From contig JADJYE010000014.1 in NCBI GenBank assembly GCA_016719945.1, positions 62,001 to 126,000 of the forward strand: a DNA stretch of 64,000 nucleotides. The letters run 5' to 3'. Both the position numbers and the translations under genes were made by a program. Source of the stretch: Polyangiaceae bacterium. Lineage in GTDB: Bacteria; Myxococcota_A; Polyangia; Polyangiales; Polyangiaceae. The notes under the pieces were generated by a model that was not told the origin of the DNA, did not search any database, and saw only the letters and a list, made by a program, of their open reading frames with translations. Below, in pieces: positions 49,989 to 58,984 of this stretch (positions are counted from its first letter, which is position 1; each line of letters opens with the position of its first letter).

Positions 49989-50905
49989 CGGGTGTCCGCC
50001 TGGAAGCAGAAATGCCGATCCTTGTAGTCGCTGGCAGAGACCAAGAACTCGACCGTCGACGTGGCCTTCCCTGCGTGCGACCCGAGCTCGAAGGCGAACG
50101 GCTTCCAGCCCTCGCCGTCCGCGTGGCGCTCGACACCCACGAGCTCGCCGTCGACGCGCACCTCGAGCTCGACGGGGGCGCCGGCGCCCGCTCGCTCGAT
50201 CATCCAGTACATCCCGCTGTGGCCAGCGATGCGCGCCCCCAGCGGCACCCCCGAGAACCGGATCGTGCGGGCGCCCCTCTTGGTCGGGTGCGCCCAGATG
50301 CAGCGGCGCGGCATGAACCGCTGGTCGGCGATGACCGTCGCCGAGACGTTCAAGTAGGGACCGTCCGGGCATTCGAAGCGCCTGGCCGGGAAGCCCGGGT
50401 GACCGCCGAGCCCGCCGGTCATCGGCTGGGAGCGCTCGCTCCAAGCGCAGCGCGTCTCGGGCTCGGTTCCGCCGACGCTCGCCCACCCGGGCTCCAGCCG
50501 CTCGACGAAGTCGAACACGACGCGCGCGGGGCTGGGGTTCTCGAGGGTCCGCACCACGAACGGACCGACGCTGCGCTCCGCGACCTGACGAAACCCGGCG
50601 AGCTCGGGCGCGCGCCCTCCCGAGACCGAGATCTCGAGCGCCCGCTCGAAGCGCGCCTCGTCGCTCCGCGCCAGCGCCGCGAGCGGGAAGTAGCGATCTC
50701 CGAGCGCGCGGCGGACGTGAGGCTCGGCCCAGCGAGGCGCGACGACCACCAGGTCGCCCTCCCGGTAGACCTCGCGCAAGGCGGGCTCGAGCGCGTCGTA
50801 CGCCGCTGGCTGGGGCGCGGCGCCCCGCGCCGAGAGCGCAAGCGCGAGCTCGACGGCCCCGACGAGGGGCACGAGCGCGAAGGCCCACGCGAGTCGCGGC
50901 TTCAC
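49985..50905 (-). CDS. membrane-anchored periplasmic protein, unknown
   Basis: 306 residues, GTG at 50905 overlapping the previous TGA (GTGA). A single N-terminal anchor (LAWAFALVPLVGAVELALAL), then a large soluble part. VFDFVERLEPGWASVGG and CPDGPYLNVSATVIADQRFM suggest a beta-sandwich; RTIRFSGVPLGARIAGHSGM and EVRVDGELVGVERHADGEG look like a carbohydrate-binding jelly roll. No named family. Between two glycan-transfer-type membrane proteins, so probably works on the same polymer. Confidence 0.75.
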   Translation of the reverse strand: MKPRLAWAFALVPLVGAVELALALSARGAAPQPAAYDALEPALREVYREGDLVVVAPRWAEPHVRRALGDRYFPLAALARSDEARFERALEISVSGGRAPELAGFRQVAERSVGPFVVRTLENPSPARVVFDFVERLEPGWASVGGTEPETRCAWSERSQPMTGGLGGHPGFPARRFECPDGPYLNVSATVIADQRFMPRRCIWAHPTKRGARTIRFSGVPLGARIAGHSGMYWMIERAGAGAPVELEVRVDGELVGVERHADGEGWKPFAFELGSHAGKATSTVEFLVSASDYKDRHFCFQADTR

Positions 50906-52734
50906 GCCCCCTCCTCGGCCGCGCGCCGCGCCGCGCGCCGGCGCCACGCGGCCGCCCCGCCGAGGGCAGCGGCCGTCACGAGCAGCGCGGCGACCCCCGC
51001 GCGCAAGCCGGGCGGCCGGTAGCTGAGCACGACGAGGCTGTCGCCCTCGGGCAGCTCCACGGCGACTCGGCTGCGATCGCGGACGACGCGCGCCGGCGTC
51101 GACCGCGGACCCTCGACCCGCGCGGTCCAGCCTCGATCGTAGTTCATGTTGTAGATGAGCCGAACCCCGCGCTCAGCCCCCCGCACGCGGAACGTCGCGC
51201 CGTTCGGCGACCACCCCTCGATCACCGCCTCCCCCGCGGGCTCGACGTAGGCCTCGCCGCGATAACGCCGATCCGAGGCGGCGAGCGCACCCCTGTCGTC
51301 GAACGGCGGAGCGCCGTAGCAGTCGATCACGCCAACGTTGCCGAGCATCGCGAGGTACATGGGGCCCGCCCAGTCCCGGGGACGATACTGCAGCGGAGGG
51401 CGCTGCTCGAAGCGGAAGTCGGGGCGCGCCGCAATGGGCGGGGCGTGCAGCGACATCGCGGCGGCCATCGGCTGCTGGGCGATCAGCGCGACGTCGCACG
51501 CGAGCGCGAGCGCGAGGGCGGCCACGGCGGCGTCGAGCCAGCGCCGCTTCGCCCCGAAGCGGGTCACTAGCGCGCCGACCCACGAGGCCAGCAGCAGGCC
51601 CGTCAGGAAGACCGCCGGGTAGAGGAAGCGTGACGGGACGTGCTGCGAGCGAAAGACGGGGGCGTGCTCGTGGAGCAGGGTCCAGGGCGCGAGCTCGTGG
51701 AACGCGCCGAGGCCGAGCACCACGAACAGGAGCGCGAGGAGCTTCAGCAGACTCTCGCGCCGGCCAGGGGCGAAGACGAGCGCGACGGTCAGCAGCAGCG
51801 CTCCGGGGAGCGACACGTAGATCCCCCACTCGTGCCAGCCATAGGGCTCGACCGGCGCCGGTCGATCGAAGAACCCCTGCTGCCGCGAGGTCAGGGCGGT
51901 CCACAGCGCCGCGAGATCCATCCGCTCATCGGAGGCGATCAGGCGCGGCGCCCGCTGGAACGTCGCGAGGATCGGGAAGAGCTTGGGTGCGGAGAGGCCG
52001 ACGCCGATCGCGCCCCCGGCGGCCAGGATCGCGATCGGGCGGAGCGTGCGGTCCTGCGCGGCCACGAGCACGCTCCACGAGGCGAGCAGCAGGACCGTGT
52101 GAGGCAGCGGGTAGATCCCTCCCGCGTAGACCAGCATCGCGAAGCAGACGCCGAGCCCGACGCAGTGCCGAAGCGACCCCGAGCCCTCGCGCGCGCGCTC
52201 GAACGCCCACAGCGCCCAGGGCAAGAGCGCGTACGCGAGGTGCCAGGTGTGCCCGGCCGCCGTCTGCAGGCCCCAGCGACCGTTCACGGCGAACAGCGCC
52301 ACGACCAGCGCGCGCGCGCCGAGGGAGGAGGTGAACCGCCCGGCGGCGAGGTAGCTGCCCGCGGCCCCGAGCAGCGCCATCCCGAGGACCTCGAGCCGCA
52401 GCGCCCACCGCATGTCGAGCCCGAGGTAGAGCGGGAGCCAGGGCGACACGACGTTCGTCCCGGACTCGACGTAGCTCCACGCTGGAAAGCCCCCGCACGC
52501 GTAGGGGTTCCAGCCCGGCCACTCTCCGTGCTCCACGAGCGAGCGCACGGCGAGGTGACGGTGCGAGGTCTGCACGTCCCAGTCGTGGAAGCCGAACGTG
52601 TCGCGCGTGGTCCACCAAGGCCAGGTCACGATCAGGCTGGGCACGACGAGCGTGAGACAGGCGAGGACGAACGCGGCGGCCCGCTCGGGCCCTGCCTTCG
52701 TCAACGCGCGCCGCGCCCGCTCGAACATGCCCAT
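50902..52734 (-). CDS. YfhO-like polytopic membrane protein (glycan transferase-like)
   Basis: 610 residues, about 12 membrane helices and a C-terminal soluble portion. TRDTFGFHDWDVQTSHRHLA near 43-62 and GWNPYACGGFPAWSYVES resemble the first loop of YfhO/GT-C-fold enzymes with the DWD acidic motif. EWGIYVSLPGALLLTVAL and the HVPSRFLYPAVFL block also fit. The C-terminal RLIYNMNYDRGWTARVEG is typical of YfhO. Likely adds sugars to surface polymers or teichoic-like chains from a lipid-linked donor. First gene of its operon; its start is only 32 bases from the divergent toroid-protein start. Confidence 0.82.
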   Translation of the reverse strand: MGMFERARRALTKAGPERAAAFVLACLTLVVPSLIVTWPWWTTRDTFGFHDWDVQTSHRHLAVRSLVEHGEWPGWNPYACGGFPAWSYVESGTNVVSPWLPLYLGLDMRWALRLEVLGMALLGAAGSYLAAGRFTSSLGARALVVALFAVNGRWGLQTAAGHTWHLAYALLPWALWAFERAREGSGSLRHCVGLGVCFAMLVYAGGIYPLPHTVLLLASWSVLVAAQDRTLRPIAILAAGGAIGVGLSAPKLFPILATFQRAPRLIASDERMDLAALWTALTSRQQGFFDRPAPVEPYGWHEWGIYVSLPGALLLTVALVFAPGRRESLLKLLALLFVVLGLGAFHELAPWTLLHEHAPVFRSQHVPSRFLYPAVFLTGLLLASWVGALVTRFGAKRRWLDAAVAALALALACDVALIAQQPMAAAMSLHAPPIAARPDFRFEQRPPLQYRPRDWAGPMYLAMLGNVGVIDCYGAPPFDDRGALAASDRRYRGEAYVEPAGEAVIEGWSPNGATFRVRGAERGVRLIYNMNYDRGWTARVEGPRSTPARVVRDRSRVAVELPEGDSLVVLSYRPPGLRAGVAALLVTAAALGGAAAWRRRAARRAAEEGA

Positions 52735-52766
52735 CGATCCTGGGAGAAGAGTGTACCTTCTCGCCG
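52735..52766. promoter_or_regulatory. 32-base gap between divergent starts
   Basis: Too short for two complete promoters plus ribosome sites, so at least one promoter must lie within the opposite gene. No clear -10 or -35 box seen. Confidence 0.3.
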
Positions 52767-55091
52767 ATGTCTGGAACCTCCTCGGTGCCGCGCGCGTCGC
52801 TCGCCGCGCTGTCGCTGGTCCACGCGCTCGTGCTGGGCGCCTGCGCGTACCTCCTGCCGTGGCCTGCGCTCACGGTCTTCGCGGTCCTCGCAGGTGCGAC
52901 GGCCGCAGGCCACGTCGCCACGTTTGCCCTCGCCGCGGTCGGCTCACGACACCGCGCGGGGGCGTGGAGGCTCACGTCGCTGCTGTCGCTCGGGCTGCTC
53001 GCGTACATGACGTACGCCGCGCTCGGGTCGGGGCTGTACGTGAACCTGCTGTACGAAGGCGTCGGCGCCGCGATCTTCGCGGCCTCGATCGCCGCGTGGT
53101 GCGTGGCCGTGCTCTTCCTGTTGCCCCTGTCGCTGTGGGGCCTCGCTCGCACGGGCGGCCTGCTCAGGCGCAAGCGCGGCCGCGTCGACGCCCCAGGCAG
53201 CACGGTCGCCATGATCGGGCTCGTCGTGCTCGCCTTCGCGCTCGCCACGCAGGCGGGGGCCGCGCGCGGCCGCGCGATCGAGACGCGCTCCGTCTCCGAC
53301 CTCGACGCGCTCGTCTCGAAGGAGCTCGCCTCCCTGCCTGCGCTGCCGGCGTCCAGCGAGCTGCCGCCGAGCCTGTTCGCGCCGGCTCCGGTCGCGTGCG
53401 ACGCGAGCCCGGCCGACCACTCGGGCGCGACCGTCTTCGTCACCTACCTGGTCGCGATCCCGCGGCCCGAGTCTCCCCCATCGGACGCGAAGGACCCGAA
53501 GAAGGTCCCCCCCCCTCCCCCCGCCGCGCCGCGCGTGGTGTGCTTCCAGCGCGCCGATCTCGAGGGCGCGCTGCGGGCCGCCCGCGTCGAGCTCGAGCGC
53601 TCGCAGGCGATGGGCGACGCGTTGGTCGACGTCGTCACCACGCTGCGCCCGTTGCCCGACGCGGGCCCTCTGCTCGGACCCGTCGTGGTGCGCCCGGGCT
53701 ACGAGGGCGTCTGCGAACAAGCGTCGTGCCTGCTGCCGTGGCAGCTGTTCGGCCTCGACGCCTTCACCGAGGCCGCGAACATCTCCGAGCTACAGGCCGA
53801 GATCGGCGTGACGGCGAAGGGCCTGCGCCGCCTGCTCGGCCACGAGGTGGGGAAGGACCCCAGCCCGAGCGACATGGATTTTCGTGGCCTCGACGCCATC
53901 AAGACGCGCACGTACCTGATCCGCGCAGCCGGACGCACCGTCACCCCGATGCTGCACTTGCGGACCGGGCCGCGGCCGCTAGACGAGAAGAACGTCGAGG
54001 GCGCGCTGAAGGACGCCACGAGCTTCATCATCAGCTCGCAGGTCAAGGACGGGCGCTTCAGGTACACGGTCCAACCGTTCGACGGGAAGGTCTCCTTCGA
54101 GAACTTCAGCGTCCCGCGCCAGGCGGGCGCGACGCTGTCCTTGTGCGACTCCGCGGCGTACCACCCGAAGGCGAAGGAGGCCGCGCGCGCCTCGCTGAAA
54201 TTCCTCGCGGGGCTCGTCCAGGACAGCGGAGAGCTCGGTGGCGTCGTGTTCCCCAAGGGCAAGAAGGGCGTCGAGGCCTCGCTCGGCAACAACGCGCTGA
54301 CGCTCGTCGCGCTCCTCGCTTGCCGGCCGCTCCTCGGGGACGAGCTGGACGGCGCGATCGTCCGGCTCGGCAAGACCCTGCTCGCGATGCAGCGAGACGA
54401 CGGCGGCTTCAGCCCTGCGTTCCAACCGGGGACCGGGGAGGTCGTCCCCGGCCGGGACCCGCTATACGCCGCAGGACAGGCCGTCTTCGCGCTGGTGATG
54501 TGGGAGGGCAAGGAAGGGGAAGGCCTCGCCCGCCCCTCCGAGCTCGGGGCCGCCATCGACCGCGCCATGAAATACTACGCAGGCCCTTATTGGGACATCC
54601 CGCTCAGAGACTTCTTCTACCTCGAGGAGAACTGGCACTGCCTCGCCGCTCGCGCCGCGCTCGACCACCACCGCAACGACGGGTACGAGCGCTTCTGCAC
54701 CGACTACATGACGATGAAGATGCGCTTCATCCAGTCGCCGTCGAGCGGGGTCGACGAGGACCATGTCGGCGCTTACGCGTTCGGGCACGTCTTTCCGCCG
54801 CACCACGCGGCGTCCGCCGGGTTCACCGAAGGGCTCGCCGCTTCGATCGCGATCAAGCGAGCGCGGGGCGAGCCGACCGACGAGGAGGAGAAGGTGGCTC
54901 GCTGGTGCCTGTCTTATTTGATGCGCCACCAGTGGCGCGACGACAACTGCTTCTTCTGCACCCGCAAGCTGCGCATCCCGGGTGGGTTCAGCGAGAACGC
55001 CGCGTCGCCCATCATCCGCATCGACTTCGTGCAGCACGCGCTCGCGGGCATGCTGCACGCCAGCCGGGCGCTGGGCCTCGCCCCCAGCTGA
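52767..55091 (+). CDS. membrane protein with C-terminal alpha/alpha-toroid (terpene-cyclase/prenyltransferase-like) domain
   Basis: 774 residues. Residues 10-165 hold about five membrane helices. A periplasmic-type middle (about 180-390) includes a Pro-rich stretch and SCLLPWQLFGLDAFTEAANI, loosely like AMMECR1 domains. The C-terminal 380 residues alternate helices with QRDDGGFSPAFQP, LYAAGQAVFALVMWEG and LEENWHCLAARAALDH, which resembles the barrel of squalene cyclases, prenyltransferases and thioester proteins. No cyclase DxDD motif was seen, so a true terpene cyclase is doubtful. Leads a five-gene operon of sugar-modification genes with gaps of 6, -4, -4 and 25 bases. Inferred to handle a lipid or polymer substrate. 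Confidence 0.68.
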   Translation: MSGTSSVPRASLAALSLVHALVLGACAYLLPWPALTVFAVLAGATAAGHVATFALAAVGSRHRAGAWRLTSLLSLGLLAYMTYAALGSGLYVNLLYEGVGAAIFAASIAAWCVAVLFLLPLSLWGLARTGGLLRRKRGRVDAPGSTVAMIGLVVLAFALATQAGAARGRAIETRSVSDLDALVSKELASLPALPASSELPPSLFAPAPVACDASPADHSGATVFVTYLVAIPRPESPPSDAKDPKKVPPPPPAAPRVVCFQRADLEGALRAARVELERSQAMGDALVDVVTTLRPLPDAGPLLGPVVVRPGYEGVCEQASCLLPWQLFGLDAFTEAANISELQAEIGVTAKGLRRLLGHEVGKDPSPSDMDFRGLDAIKTRTYLIRAAGRTVTPMLHLRTGPRPLDEKNVEGALKDATSFIISSQVKDGRFRYTVQPFDGKVSFENFSVPRQAGATLSLCDSAAYHPKAKEAARASLKFLAGLVQDSGELGGVVFPKGKKGVEASLGNNALTLVALLACRPLLGDELDGAIVRLGKTLLAMQRDDGGFSPAFQPGTGEVVPGRDPLYAAGQAVFALVMWEGKEGEGLARPSELGAAIDRAMKYYAGPYWDIPLRDFFYLEENWHCLAARAALDHHRNDGYERFCTDYMTMKMRFIQSPSSGVDEDHVGAYAFGHVFPPHHAASAGFTEGLAASIAIKRARGEPTDEEEKVARWCLSYLMRHQWRDDNCFFCTRKLRIPGGFSENAASPIIRIDFVQHALAGMLHASRALGLAPS

Positions 55092-55097
55092 CGGCGC

Positions 55098-55724
55098 GTG
55101 ACGACCCGACCCGCCGCGCTGTTCGCGCCGCTCCACAAGGCCCTCGTCCAGCGGCCGCGCACCGCCAGGCTCGCGCCGGTGCTCGCCTCGCTGGGGTCGC
55201 CCGCGCAGACGCTGCTCGACGTCGGCGCAGGCGACGGAGCGCTAGGGCTCGCGGTGGCCCAACGCCTCTCGGCCCGAGCCGCGGGGGTCGACGTCAAGGT
55301 GCAGCCCGGGGCCGCGCTCGAGGTCACGCCCTTCGACGGAGAGACGCTCCCCTTCCCGGACGCCACCTTCGACGTCGTGCTGCTCTCCGACGTCTTGCAC
55401 CACGCGCGCTCCGCCGAGCGGCTGCTCGAAGAGGCGCTCAGGGTGTGTCGGCGGGCGGTGGTCCTGAAGGACCACTTCCAGCTCGGGGTCGGGGCGCGCT
55501 GGCTCCTGACGCTGATGGATCTCGCGGGCAATCGGCCGTATGGGATCGATGTGCTCGGCCGCTACCTCACGCCCCGAGAGTGGCTCGAGCTGTTCGCCCG
55601 AACGGGCGCGCGCGTCCGCGAGCTGGTGTGGCCGCTCGACGTCCACGCCGCGCCGCTCAGGGCCGTTTTGCGCAGCGAGGTCCAGTTCGCCGCGCGGCTC
55701 GAGCGCGAGCGAGGCCCCGCGTGA
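55098..55724 (+). CDS. class I SAM-dependent methyltransferase
   Basis: 208 residues, GTG start. TLLDVGAGDGALGLAVAQRL near 36-55 is the SAM-binding motif I, LPFPDATFDVVLLSDVLHHA near 88-107 contains motif III, and LKDHFQLGVGARWLLTLMD follows. Substrate is unknown; the neighbours suggest a sugar or lipid-linked sugar. Its TGA overlaps the GTG of the epimerase gene (GTGA). Confidence 0.88.
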   Translation: MTTRPAALFAPLHKALVQRPRTARLAPVLASLGSPAQTLLDVGAGDGALGLAVAQRLSARAAGVDVKVQPGAALEVTPFDGETLPFPDATFDVVLLSDVLHHARSAERLLEEALRVCRRAVVLKDHFQLGVGARWLLTLMDLAGNRPYGIDVLGRYLTPREWLELFARTGARVRELVWPLDVHAAPLRAVLRSEVQFAARLERERGPA

Positions 55725-56677
55725 GGTCGCTCGTCATCGGCGGCGCCGGCTTCATCGGGAGTCACCTCGTCGAGCGCCTGGTGGCGCGCGGCCCGGTCAC
55801 GGTGGTCGACGATCTCTCGGTGGGGCGTCGAGAGTTCCTCGCACGCGCGGCGGCCGCGGGCAGCGTGGAGCTCGTCGTCTGCGACGCGCGCGACGTCGAC
55901 GCGCTCGCGCTCCACGCGTCCGGCCAGGATGTCGTCTTCCACCTCTCGGCGAACCCCGAGGCGCGGCGTGGCCTCGTGGACACCCGCCTCGATCTGGAGC
56001 AAGGGACCCTCGCGACCTACGCGGCCCTCGAGGCCTCGAGGCGCGCGCGCGTCACGCGCTTCGTGTTCGCCTCGAGCGGCACGGTGTACGGCGAGACCGA
56101 TCAGGCGTGCGCGGAGGGTGACCTCGGGCAGCTGCCGATCTCGCTCTACGGCGCCAGCAAGCTCGCGGGTGAGGCGCTGGTGTCGGCGTTCTGCCACTGC
56201 TTCGACATCTCCGCGACCATCGTGCGCTTCGGCAACGTCGTCGGGCCACGCGCCACCCACGGCGCGATCTACGACTTTCTCCACAAGCTCGCGCGCGATC
56301 CGAGCGAGCTCGAGGTACTCGGCGACGGCGCGCAGTCCAAACCCTATCTGCACGTCGACGACTGCGTCCTCGGCCTGATGTTCGCCCTCGATCGGGGCGC
56401 GCCGCCGTTCGACGTCTTCAACCTCGCGCCGGACGGCGCCACCACGGTGCGCACCATCGCGGAGGCTTGCGTCCGCGCGTCGCCGAGCCCGAAGGCCACG
56501 ATCCGCTATCTTGGCGGCGAACGAGGCTGGAGGGGAGACGTGCCGCGATCCCGCATGCGCGCCGACAAGCTTCGGCGCCTCGGGTTCAGCCTCGCGCTTA
56601 CCAGCGACGAGGCCGTCTTGCGCGCGGTGTCAGAGGTCGCACGCGAGGTCTTCGGCGCCCCCGAGGGGCCCTCGTGA
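55721..56677 (+). CDS. NAD-dependent nucleotide-sugar epimerase/dehydratase
   Basis: 318 residues, extended SDR. SLVIGGAGFIGSHLVERLVA at 3-22 is the NAD loop, FVFASSGTVYGETDQACAEG contains the Ser/Thr step, and PISLYGASKLAGEALVSAF carries the YxxxK catalytic pair. C-terminal HVDDCVLGLMFAL and FNLAPDG match UDP-glucose 4-epimerase/GDP-mannose dehydratase relatives. Makes a modified sugar nucleotide for the surface polymer. GTGA overlaps couple it to both the methyltransferase and the fused NTase-kinase-macro gene. Confidence 0.92.
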   Translation: MRSLVIGGAGFIGSHLVERLVARGPVTVVDDLSVGRREFLARAAAAGSVELVVCDARDVDALALHASGQDVVFHLSANPEARRGLVDTRLDLEQGTLATYAALEASRRARVTRFVFASSGTVYGETDQACAEGDLGQLPISLYGASKLAGEALVSAFCHCFDISATIVRFGNVVGPRATHGAIYDFLHKLARDPSELEVLGDGAQSKPYLHVDDCVLGLMFALDRGAPPFDVFNLAPDGATTVRTIAEACVRASPSPKATIRYLGGERGWRGDVPRSRMRADKLRRLGFSLALTSDEAVLRAVSEVAREVFGAPEGPS

Positions 56678-58959
56678 GGCAGGCCGTCATGCTCTGCGGC
56701 GGCCTGGGGACCCGCATGCACCACGTGTCGGGCCCGCTGCCGAAGGTCATGCTGGAGGTGCGCGGCGTCGCCTTCCTGCACCGGCTGATCGCGCGCATCG
56801 CCGCGGCCTCCTTCGACGAGATCGTGCTGTGCGTCGGCGTCGGCGCCGAGCACGTCCGGCGCGCCGTCGCCGATCGGCCACCGCCTGTGCCCGTCCGCTT
56901 CAGCGAAGACGGCGAGCGCCTGCTGGGCACCGCGGGCGCCCTGAGACAGGCGCTCGATCTGCTCGCGCCCGAGTTCCTCGTCACCTACGGGGACTCTTAC
57001 CTGACCTTCGACTACGCCGCGCCGCTCCAGGCCCTCGAGGGGGCGGCCGACGCGGACGCCTGCCTCGCCGTCTACCAGAACAAGGATCAGCTCGAGCCCT
57101 CGAACGTCGCGGTCCGCGACGGTCGCGTCGTGCGCTACGACAAGCGCCGCACGCTCGAGGAGCCTCGCCTCGATCACATCGACTACGGCGCGATGGCCCT
57201 GCGCCGTCACGTCGTCGAGGCGCTGCCCCCTGGCGTTCCCTACGGGCTCGACGTCGTGCAAGCCGAGCTCGCGCGCGGCGGGCGGCTGCTCGCCCACCCG
57301 ACGCCCGAGCGCTTCTACGAGATCGGGTCGCCGGTCGGCCTGGCCGACCTCGAGCGCTTCCTCGACTCCTCCCCGCAGCCGCTACCGGCGCGGCCGCGCG
57401 AGGGCGCCGACCCGCTGTCGACCCTGCCGTCCTCGGGCTCCCCCGAGCCCACCGACCCCCGCGCCGCGGAGCTGTCGGATCGACTGCGCTCGTACGAGAT
57501 CTGGGGCTGCATCGGCCGCGGGGGGATGAGCCGCGTCTGGCTCGCCCGCCACGAGCTGCTGGCCGTTCCGGTCATCGTGAAGACGGTCGAGTCCGAGTTC
57601 GAGAACGACGCCAAGGGCGAGGCGCGCGTGCTCTCCGAGGCGAAGCTCATGGCGCGCATCCCCAGCCCGCGGGTGGTCCGCGCGCTCGACGCCGGCCTGC
57701 ACGAGCACCGGCCCTACCTGGTGGAGGAGTACGTCGACGGCGTCGACCTCGCGGAGCTCGATCGCAGGCGTCGCGGGGCGCTCGGCGTCGGGCTGCCGCT
57801 GTGGTTCGTGTGCGACGTGATGCAGAGCGCGTGCGAGGCGCTGCACTCGGCCCACCAGACCGGCGTCGTGCACCGCGACGTCAAGCCCTCGAACCTGTTC
57901 GGGTCCCCCCAAACGGGCATCCGCCTCGGCGACTTCGGCATCGCGGCGGTCGCCACCGCGAGCGCCGAGCACGAGATCTGCGGCACCGTCCGCTTCATGG
58001 CGCCGGAGCAGATCCAGGGCGCCGAGCCGAGCGCTTCCTTCGACATCTGGGGGGCGGCCGCGACGGCGTTCGACCTGCGCTATGGCTATCCCCCGTTCGC
58101 CTCGCTGCCAGCGCTCCTCGATCCGCGCCTGTCTCCGTCGTTCCCCCCGCCGCCCACGCCGGCGGAGGCGTACTTCCAGCACGTCCTGGCCGGCATGATG
58201 CGAAAGTCTCCCGACGCTCGCACCCACAACATCCTCGAGCCTCTGCGGCACTTCGCCCTGCTGTCGCAGATGCTGCGCGTCGCCACGCGGCACGGCTCGA
58301 TCATTGCCCTCGATCGCACCACCTTCCGGGTGCACGACTGCGTGGTCCGCTTCCGCGCGGGCGATCTCGCCAAATGGAAGGCCGACGCGATCGTCTCGAG
58401 CGCGAACGATCTGCTGGGGATGCGCTCCGGCGTCGCCGACGCCCTGCGCCGCGCCGGAGGCGACGTGATCGAGGAGGAGGCGCTGTCGTGCGGGCGTCAG
58501 CCGCTCGGGAGCTGCGTGGCGACGACGGCGGGAGCGCTCGAGGCGCGGCACGTGCTCCACGCAGTGTCGGCCTGGAAGGAGGCTTCTTGTGTCGGGCGCG
58601 CGACCCAGCGGGCGCTGCTGCTCGCGGACGAGCTCGGCCACCGCTCGCTGGCGTTCGCCGCGCTCGGCACCGGCGCCGCGCGCATCAGCATGGAGGCCTC
58701 GGCCAGCGCCATGATGACCGCGCTCAGGCAGCACCTCGAGCTCGGCGCGACCCGTATCAAGGAGGTCGACGTCCTGGTGTGGGACGCCCGCGCCCTCGAG
58801 CTGTTCAGGGAGGTCGGCGAGGACGCCCTGCACGGCAACCTCGAGCTCGGGTGGCACGACATCGGGCTGCCTGCGGATCAGGTCGAGGTGCGCCCCGAGA
58901 GCGCCACCTGGATCGACGCGGGACGAGGCTCGGGGCCGCGCACGCCGAAGCGCCCGTGA
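56674..58959 (+). CDS. fused sugar-phosphate nucleotidyltransferase - Ser/Thr protein kinase - macro domain protein
   Basis: 761 residues in one open frame, GTG at 56674. Residues 1-230 are an HddC-like nucleotidyltransferase: AVMLCGGLGTRMHH with PLPKVMLEV near 21-29, TYGDSYLTFDY at 104-114, ending YEIGSPVGLADLERFL. A Pro/Ser linker (231-268) with no ATG, GTG or TTG start leads to a Hanks-type kinase at 273-530: GRGGMS 281-286, Lys303, HRDVKPSN 400-407, DFG 420-422, APEQ 443-446. Residues 557-715 are a macro domain: RAGDLAKWKADAIVSSANDL, then SGVADALRRAGGD and FAALGTGAAR. All three look complete, so one chain would activate a heptose-type sugar phosphate, phosphorylate proteins and bind ADP-ribose or a related metabolite. 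Coupled by GTGA to the epimerase and followed by an HddA-like kinase. Confidence 0.88.
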   Translation: MRQAVMLCGGLGTRMHHVSGPLPKVMLEVRGVAFLHRLIARIAAASFDEIVLCVGVGAEHVRRAVADRPPPVPVRFSEDGERLLGTAGALRQALDLLAPEFLVTYGDSYLTFDYAAPLQALEGAADADACLAVYQNKDQLEPSNVAVRDGRVVRYDKRRTLEEPRLDHIDYGAMALRRHVVEALPPGVPYGLDVVQAELARGGRLLAHPTPERFYEIGSPVGLADLERFLDSSPQPLPARPREGADPLSTLPSSGSPEPTDPRAAELSDRLRSYEIWGCIGRGGMSRVWLARHELLAVPVIVKTVESEFENDAKGEARVLSEAKLMARIPSPRVVRALDAGLHEHRPYLVEEYVDGVDLAELDRRRRGALGVGLPLWFVCDVMQSACEALHSAHQTGVVHRDVKPSNLFGSPQTGIRLGDFGIAAVATASAEHEICGTVRFMAPEQIQGAEPSASFDIWGAAATAFDLRYGYPPFASLPALLDPRLSPSFPPPPTPAEAYFQHVLAGMMRKSPDARTHNILEPLRHFALLSQMLRVATRHGSIIALDRTTFRVHDCVVRFRAGDLAKWKADAIVSSANDLLGMRSGVADALRRAGGDVIEEEALSCGRQPLGSCVATTAGALEARHVLHAVSAWKEASCVGRATQRALLLADELGHRSLAFAALGTGAARISMEASASAMMTALRQHLELGATRIKEVDVLVWDARALELFREVGEDALHGNLELGWHDIGLPADQVEVRPESATWIDAGRGSGPRTPKRP

Positions 58960-58984
58960 CTAGGCGTCGTGGTAGGTTGCGACC

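Noticed and set aside
48282..50888. 300-codon extension in front of the GT39-like transferase
   Set aside because: Antiphase to the anchored-protein gene and Arg/Ala/Gly-rich. The ATG at 49988 overlaps the upstream stop and begins the normal membrane protein.
52598..56677. A 1,359-codon plus-strand frame
   Set aside because: Only the last 318 codons (the epimerase) are real. The rest is out of frame with the toroid protein and methyltransferase, which have clear motifs in other frames.
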